From Pythium myriotylum (lineage: Eukaryota; Oomycota; Peronosporomycetes; Pythiales; Pythiaceae), in assembly GCA_023091665.1 (NCBI GenBank), contig JALJCQ010000008.1:682001-746000 (forward strand): a DNA stretch of 64,000 nucleotides. Reading direction: 5' to 3'. Below the pieces are notes generated by a model. It did not search any database. It worked only from the letters and a program-made list of their open reading frames with translations, and was not told where the DNA came from. Every line of letters begins with the position of its first letter. Position 1 is the first letter of the stretch. The position numbers were made by a program, and so were the translations under genes. Positions 60,250 through 64,000 of this stretch are shown here, in pieces.

Positions 60250-62514
60250 TCACTTCTTGGCGCCGGCACGCTGGAGTGCCATGACGTGGGCGGCGCAGCT
60301 TCTTGCGAGCGAACCGTACACGATCTGCTCGTCTTCGTCCATTGAGGCGCCGCTCTCGTCGTCCTCCTCCTCGTCTTCCTCGCCTTCCGTTCGTGTCGAT
60401 CTTGCAGGTGAAGCTGCAGGAGACGTCGTGGTCGAAGACGGTCCGGGTCGCTTCTTGCCCTTGTACTTGGCCTTGAGCTTGCGCTTCTGCTGTGCCGACA
60501 GCTCCACATTGTAGCCGCCTTCCAGCACCGACACGAGGCGACCGTCGCAGTACCTATCGATTTGGAGGACGTTCCGTTAGACCCACCGCACAACCTACCC
60601 ATCAGCACCGATTGAACACTCACTCATCGGCGACCGCAGCGAGCTGTTCGGTCATCCACTCGTAGTCGGTCTCCGTGAGGAAGTAGTAGAAGTCGTCGGC
60701 GTGGCCGTCAAAACCGGCCGATAACAGCACGAGGTCTGGGCGGAACTCGCGCAGAGCAGGGATGAGCTGCTTGCTGAAGCGCTCGCGGAAGGCTCTCGAC
60801 GCGCGCTCCATGAGGCTCTTCTTGGCCTTCTGCGTCAAGCGCTCGCGGTCTTCGAGGTACCGAGGCCCAATGAAGTCGAGCGGCAGGTTCATGATGTTTT
60901 GCTGCTCGCGAAGCTCGGCCGAGTCGCCCTTAGGACCAGCGCCGGAGCAAGGATAGAAGTTGTCGCCGTCGTGGAGGTGGATCGACGCAAAAAAGACATT
61001 ATCCACATCGCGCTCGTCTCGCCACGGCTTGTACGACGGGAACGTGAGCGGCGCCCAGCTCGACGGCAGTGGGTACCGCTGTTGGTGCGGCACGAGGTTG
61101 CGCAGAATCTCTTCCGTGCCGTTGCCGTGGTGGATGTCAAAGTCGATGATGGCGATGCGCTCGATCTGTGGCTGCGTCGTCGGCTCGTCGTGGTAGTAGG
61201 CGCCGCCGTACGTAGCCATGGCGTACGCGGCGCCAATAGCCACGTTGTTGAGCAGGCAGAAGCCGCACGTGCACATCTCGGGGCGGCGGTGGAAGCCTTC
61301 GCTCTCGACGCAGCCGTTGGGGCCGGCGTGGTGGCCCGGCGGTCGCACTGCCACGAACGCGTTGCGGGTCTCACCACGCACGACCTTGTCGATCGCGTGG
61401 CACACGGCGCCCGCCGCCAGCCGAGCTGCGAGATAGCTGCTCCGTGAGATGGGCGAGTCGTTGTCGAAGTGGCCGCTCGACGGCGGGTTCTCGGCTGCGT
61501 AGCACTTCTTGGCGTGCTTGGTCTGGGAAGATCATCCACAAGTGAGTCAGTGAGAGATACGGTCGCTTATGACAAAAGGTCCATCCACACCTGCATCCAG
61601 TCGTTCGGGTAGAGCGCGTCGGCGGCGGCGCCGTCCTCCTTCTTCACAGCCGCGCTGCCGTCGTCGTAGAACGTGCCCACGGTGCAGGCCTTGGTCTGCG
61701 GCGGCAGACTGCTGCAGCTCTTCTCGAGGTGTTGGATGTACTGAAACGAGTGAACGCGGAGAATGTCGCCCAGTCGCGCTGGCTTGAGCTCGCGCAGGTT
61801 GGCCCATCGCAATGCGCGGAAGCGAGGCCTCTGGAGGATGCCCTCGGGCCCGCAGAGGGCTCCGAGGCGGGCGCGGTTCTCCTGGTGGGCGTCGTTGTGG
61901 TGGTCGAGGCACGTCGGCTGGTACACCACGAGGGTGCCGGTGGCGTCCATCTTGGGCTGCGGCTTGCGGCGAGGCTTGGCGATCGTTGTGGGCTGCTTGG
62001 GCGTGGTCTTGCGTTGCTTTGTCGGCGGAGGCTTGGCGAGCCGCGTTGGGCCGTTGTCGTCCTCGTCGTCGCTGGTACTGAAGTCATCGTCGTAGATGCT
62101 TGGGCCGCCAGCGAGCGGCCGCTTGCGCTCCCAGAGGTGCAGTTTCTCCTGGGTCACGACGTTGAGTGGCGTGCGTACCGAGTGAGGACCACCCAGCGTG
62201 TCCGTGATGGTGTCGCTTTCAGAGGAAGACGAGTACGATCCGTCCTCGGCGCCCGCGCCTTCGCTGCTGGTCTCGACGTCGGCGTTGAGCTCCTGGCGGT
62301 CGCCCATGAGTGAGGCGATCGACATGCGGCAGAGCAGTTGAGCGGGCACCGACACTTCGTCTGCGGCGGCCCACGAGGCTTCGTGGGGCGCTTGCACGCC
62401 CTGGAGGCGCGGTTCCATCTTGACGAGCGCACGAAAGGACGGCAGCGGCGGCGGCGGCGGCGGTGGAGACGCAGGAGGCGGCGGCTGAGACGCGCGGGGC
62501 GAGGCGTTGGACAT
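60250..62514 (-). CDS. Histone deacetylase, class-II-like, copy 2, three exons
   Basis: Minus-strand exons are 62514-61591, 61522-60624 and 60553-60250 (2127 nt, 708 residues). Introns are 68 nt (identical to intron 1 of copy 1) and 70 nt (GTGAGT...TAG, different from copy 1). The N-terminus is proline-rich (ASPPPPPPPLPS). The deacetylase domain is the same as in copy 1, with RPPGHHAG, DFDIHHGNG, SAGFDGH and LEGGYN all intact, so it should be active. The C-terminal tail is acidic but distinct. It lies head-to-head with the TPGS1-like gene, sharing 329 nt upstream. Its core promoter closely matches that of copy 1. The conserved block ends exactly at the second splice donor. Confidence 0.9.
60618..61938 (-). 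repeat. HDAC inverted near-identical block, copy 2
   Basis: Reverse complement of 47762-49082. Its borders are sharp: outside it the N-terminal coding region, intron 2 and exon 3 are only loosely alike. Confidence 0.88.
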
Positions 62515-62583
62515 GGCGCGTCGGCGCAGGCGAGAGGGCTCGAGGGCTCTGCGGTGGCGTGGAGACTTGCGTGCCGGGCCCGA

Positions 62584-62599
62584 CGAACTGGAAGTGAGC
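62584..62599 (-). promoter_or_regulatory. INR-type core promoter of HDAC copy 2
   Basis: Minus strand GCTCACTTCCAGTTCG, followed by TCGG as in copy 1. It is 69 nt before the ATG at 62514. Confidence 0.6.
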
Positions 62600-62843
62600 G
62601 GAGCTGCTCAATGCTGCGCCGGTGACCATCACTCCCATTGTCGTTAACTTAGTGGAGACCACACGTGATGAACTTCCAGCGAGAAAGAGAGCGAGAAAAA
62701 CCTCACATCTGGGTTGGGAGATGGCTACATTTGTAGAATCTGATGGTAGCAAAAGACAGAGAGAGCCAATGGCAGTTTAATCCACTTGAGTGACATCGGC
62801 TTTTTAGTGACAGTGATTGGGCTGAAGAGCCGCTCGAAGGAAC

Positions 62844-63847
62844 ATGGTGGACGACTTCGTCGGTGCGTCGGGTGGCGTTTGACGCGGCGCGCCTGTCGCT
62901 GATCCGCTCGCTCTGACTAGTGCGATCGGGCGCGAAGGACTTGCTCACGCGCGCCGTCGCGGCGCTTCTTGAGGTTCGACCCGCCAATCCGGTGCTCTTC
63001 CTCGCGAATCAGTGGGTACCTCGTCACAACGCAATGGCTCGGCGTCGTGGCTCACGGACGGAGATCGCTCTCGCTGTAACAGTTTCGACACGAGTAGCAG
63101 CGCTGTCGATCGCAGTGTTCGCGCGCTGCATTTGTGTCCACCGCAGAGCTCTGCTTTCCAGGATGTGGCCTACCAAGCCTTCCGGTGGCTGAGCGCATCG
63201 TCGCTCTCTGAGGCTTCTCCAATTGAGCCCATAGTACGAGTTCGACGCGCGATCTTAACACCACCATGCCCACGAGAGCCTTTGCTGATGCCGCGGCCTC
63301 TTTGTTAGGGATTCTCGGGATCTTCGGTGATTTCACGGCACGTCTTTGAAGACGTCGTGAAGAGGCTAGTGGACGAGCTCCCTGCCCAAGTCCGACAACG
63401 CGTGTTCGACGCGTTGTGTGGCGCGAATGGTAGCCCGTCAGACGTACGGATCGCCGAATTCCAACGAGGCGTCGAGATTTGCATTCTCCTGGAAGGTTAG
63501 TAGCTGGCCTCATTATGGGCTCGAGTTGATACTCAACTCGACCTGTAGAGCTATTCGACGTGGTCGAAGAACTCTACTATTCCGTTGATAAAGGTGGGAT
63601 AGGCGAGGTGAAGCAAGCTGTCTTGTTGTCGGCTCTGGAGAATGCGGCTCAACAGTCCAAACAGCGTGAGATCGACGACTACGCTCTCGGCTTCCTTCGT
63701 TTGCATTTGCAGTCTCGCCATGACAGACCCGATCTTCCTACAGGTGGTGCGCCAGCGGCTGACAATGGTACTTCAAGCGTTGTGCAGAAGTCCGTGAGGC
63801 TCGTGGATTTGCACGAGATTGTCTATCAGGCCGTGTTCAGCCCGTGA
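62844..63847 (+). CDS. TPGS1-like (tubulin polyglutamylase complex subunit 1) protein, five exons
   Basis: Proposed exons 62844-62862, 62921-63011, 63083-63233, 63309-63495 and 63549-63847 (747 nt, 248 residues). Introns of 58, 71, 75 and 53 nt all start GT and end AG (donors GTGCGT, GTGGGT, GTACGA, GTTAGT). The model reads from MVDDFV through a short RIIa/DPY30-like segment (LLEVRPANPVLFLAN), then FQDVAYQAFRWL, a helical part with RGVEICILLEELFDVVEEL, and ends QAVFSP. This arrangement resembles TPGS1, which helps target tubulin polyglutamylase to axonemes and centrioles. Splicing is inferred from frame joining; the third intron could be retained only by reading into a stop. Name moderately sure, exon structure fairly sure. 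Confidence 0.62.
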
Positions 63848-63918
63848 CGGAGATATGGAATCTGGACGTCATCGGCTCTCTTTCAGTGTTCTCTCTTTCG
63901 CTACTGTCTAATAAAGCT

Positions 63919-64000
63919 CTAGAGACGGCCCGGAAGCATGTTGAGCACGTTCTTGCGGATCTGTCCTTCCACAAAGACTGGCTTGCCGAGGCGGCGGATG
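63919..64000 (-). CDS. 3' end of an unidentified minus-strand gene
   Basis: Read on the minus strand, an open frame enters from the right edge and ends in TAG at 63921-63919. The visible tail is about 27 residues, with text such as GKPVFVEGQIRKNV and a final MLPGRL. Too short to identify. It converges on the TPGS1-like gene with 71 nt between stops. Confidence 0.5.
   Translation of the reverse strand, partial: IRRLGKPVFVEGQIRKNVLNMLPGRL

Overview
This window comes from an oomycete, probably a Phytophthora/Pythium-type plant pathogen. Four things point there: a Crinkler (CRN) effector relic with an LYLAK and an HVLVVVP motif, a secreted AA17-like LPMO, very short spliceosomal introns (53-75 nt, mostly GT(R)NGT...YAG), and oomycete INR+FPR core promoters (GCTCAYT-YY...TT type) 25-80 nt upstream of several ATGs. 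The LYLAK spelling, rather than LFLAK, leans toward Pythium-like lineages. The genus is not settled from the sequence alone.

The window is dominated by six full-size ABCB/P-glycoprotein-type transporters, here called ABC1 to ABC6. ABC1 (cut by the left edge), ABC2 and ABC3 form a tandem array on the + strand at 2-15668. Between ABC2 and ABC3 lie a decayed CRN gene and a 3' remnant of a fourth, ABC2-like transporter. ABC4 (+) and ABC5 (-) at 30185-38637 point tail to tail and form an almost perfect inverted repeat with arms of about 3.07 kb and a 179-nt spacer. ABC6 is at 56120-60022. Nucleotide-binding domains are nearly identical between copies while transmembrane domains differ, which is the signature of patchy gene conversion.

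Between the transporters are single-copy genes. At 17-29 kb: a P5-type ATPase, the AA17-like LPMO (-), a three-exon EF-hand protein, a three-exon mitochondrial-type rRNA dimethyladenosine transferase (-) and a P2B Ca2+-ATPase with a probable 3' frameshift. At 39-46 kb: dynein light chain LC8, an AN1 zinc-finger protein ending in a CaaX box (-), a small one-TM protein, and a large LtaS/sulfatase-like membrane enzyme (-).

At 47-62.5 kb two class-II-like histone deacetylase genes in inverted orientation share a 1.32-kb near-identical block, including an identical intron. They flank a 2009-residue EF-hand/WD40 protein and ABC6. The right end holds a five-exon TPGS1-like gene and the 3' end of an unidentified minus-strand gene. 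LC8, the EF/WD40 protein and the TPGS1-like protein would all fit zoospore flagellum or microtubule functions. The transporters, P-type ATPases, LPMO and CRN relic fit a plant-associated oomycete. No tRNA, rRNA or CRISPR array was recognised.
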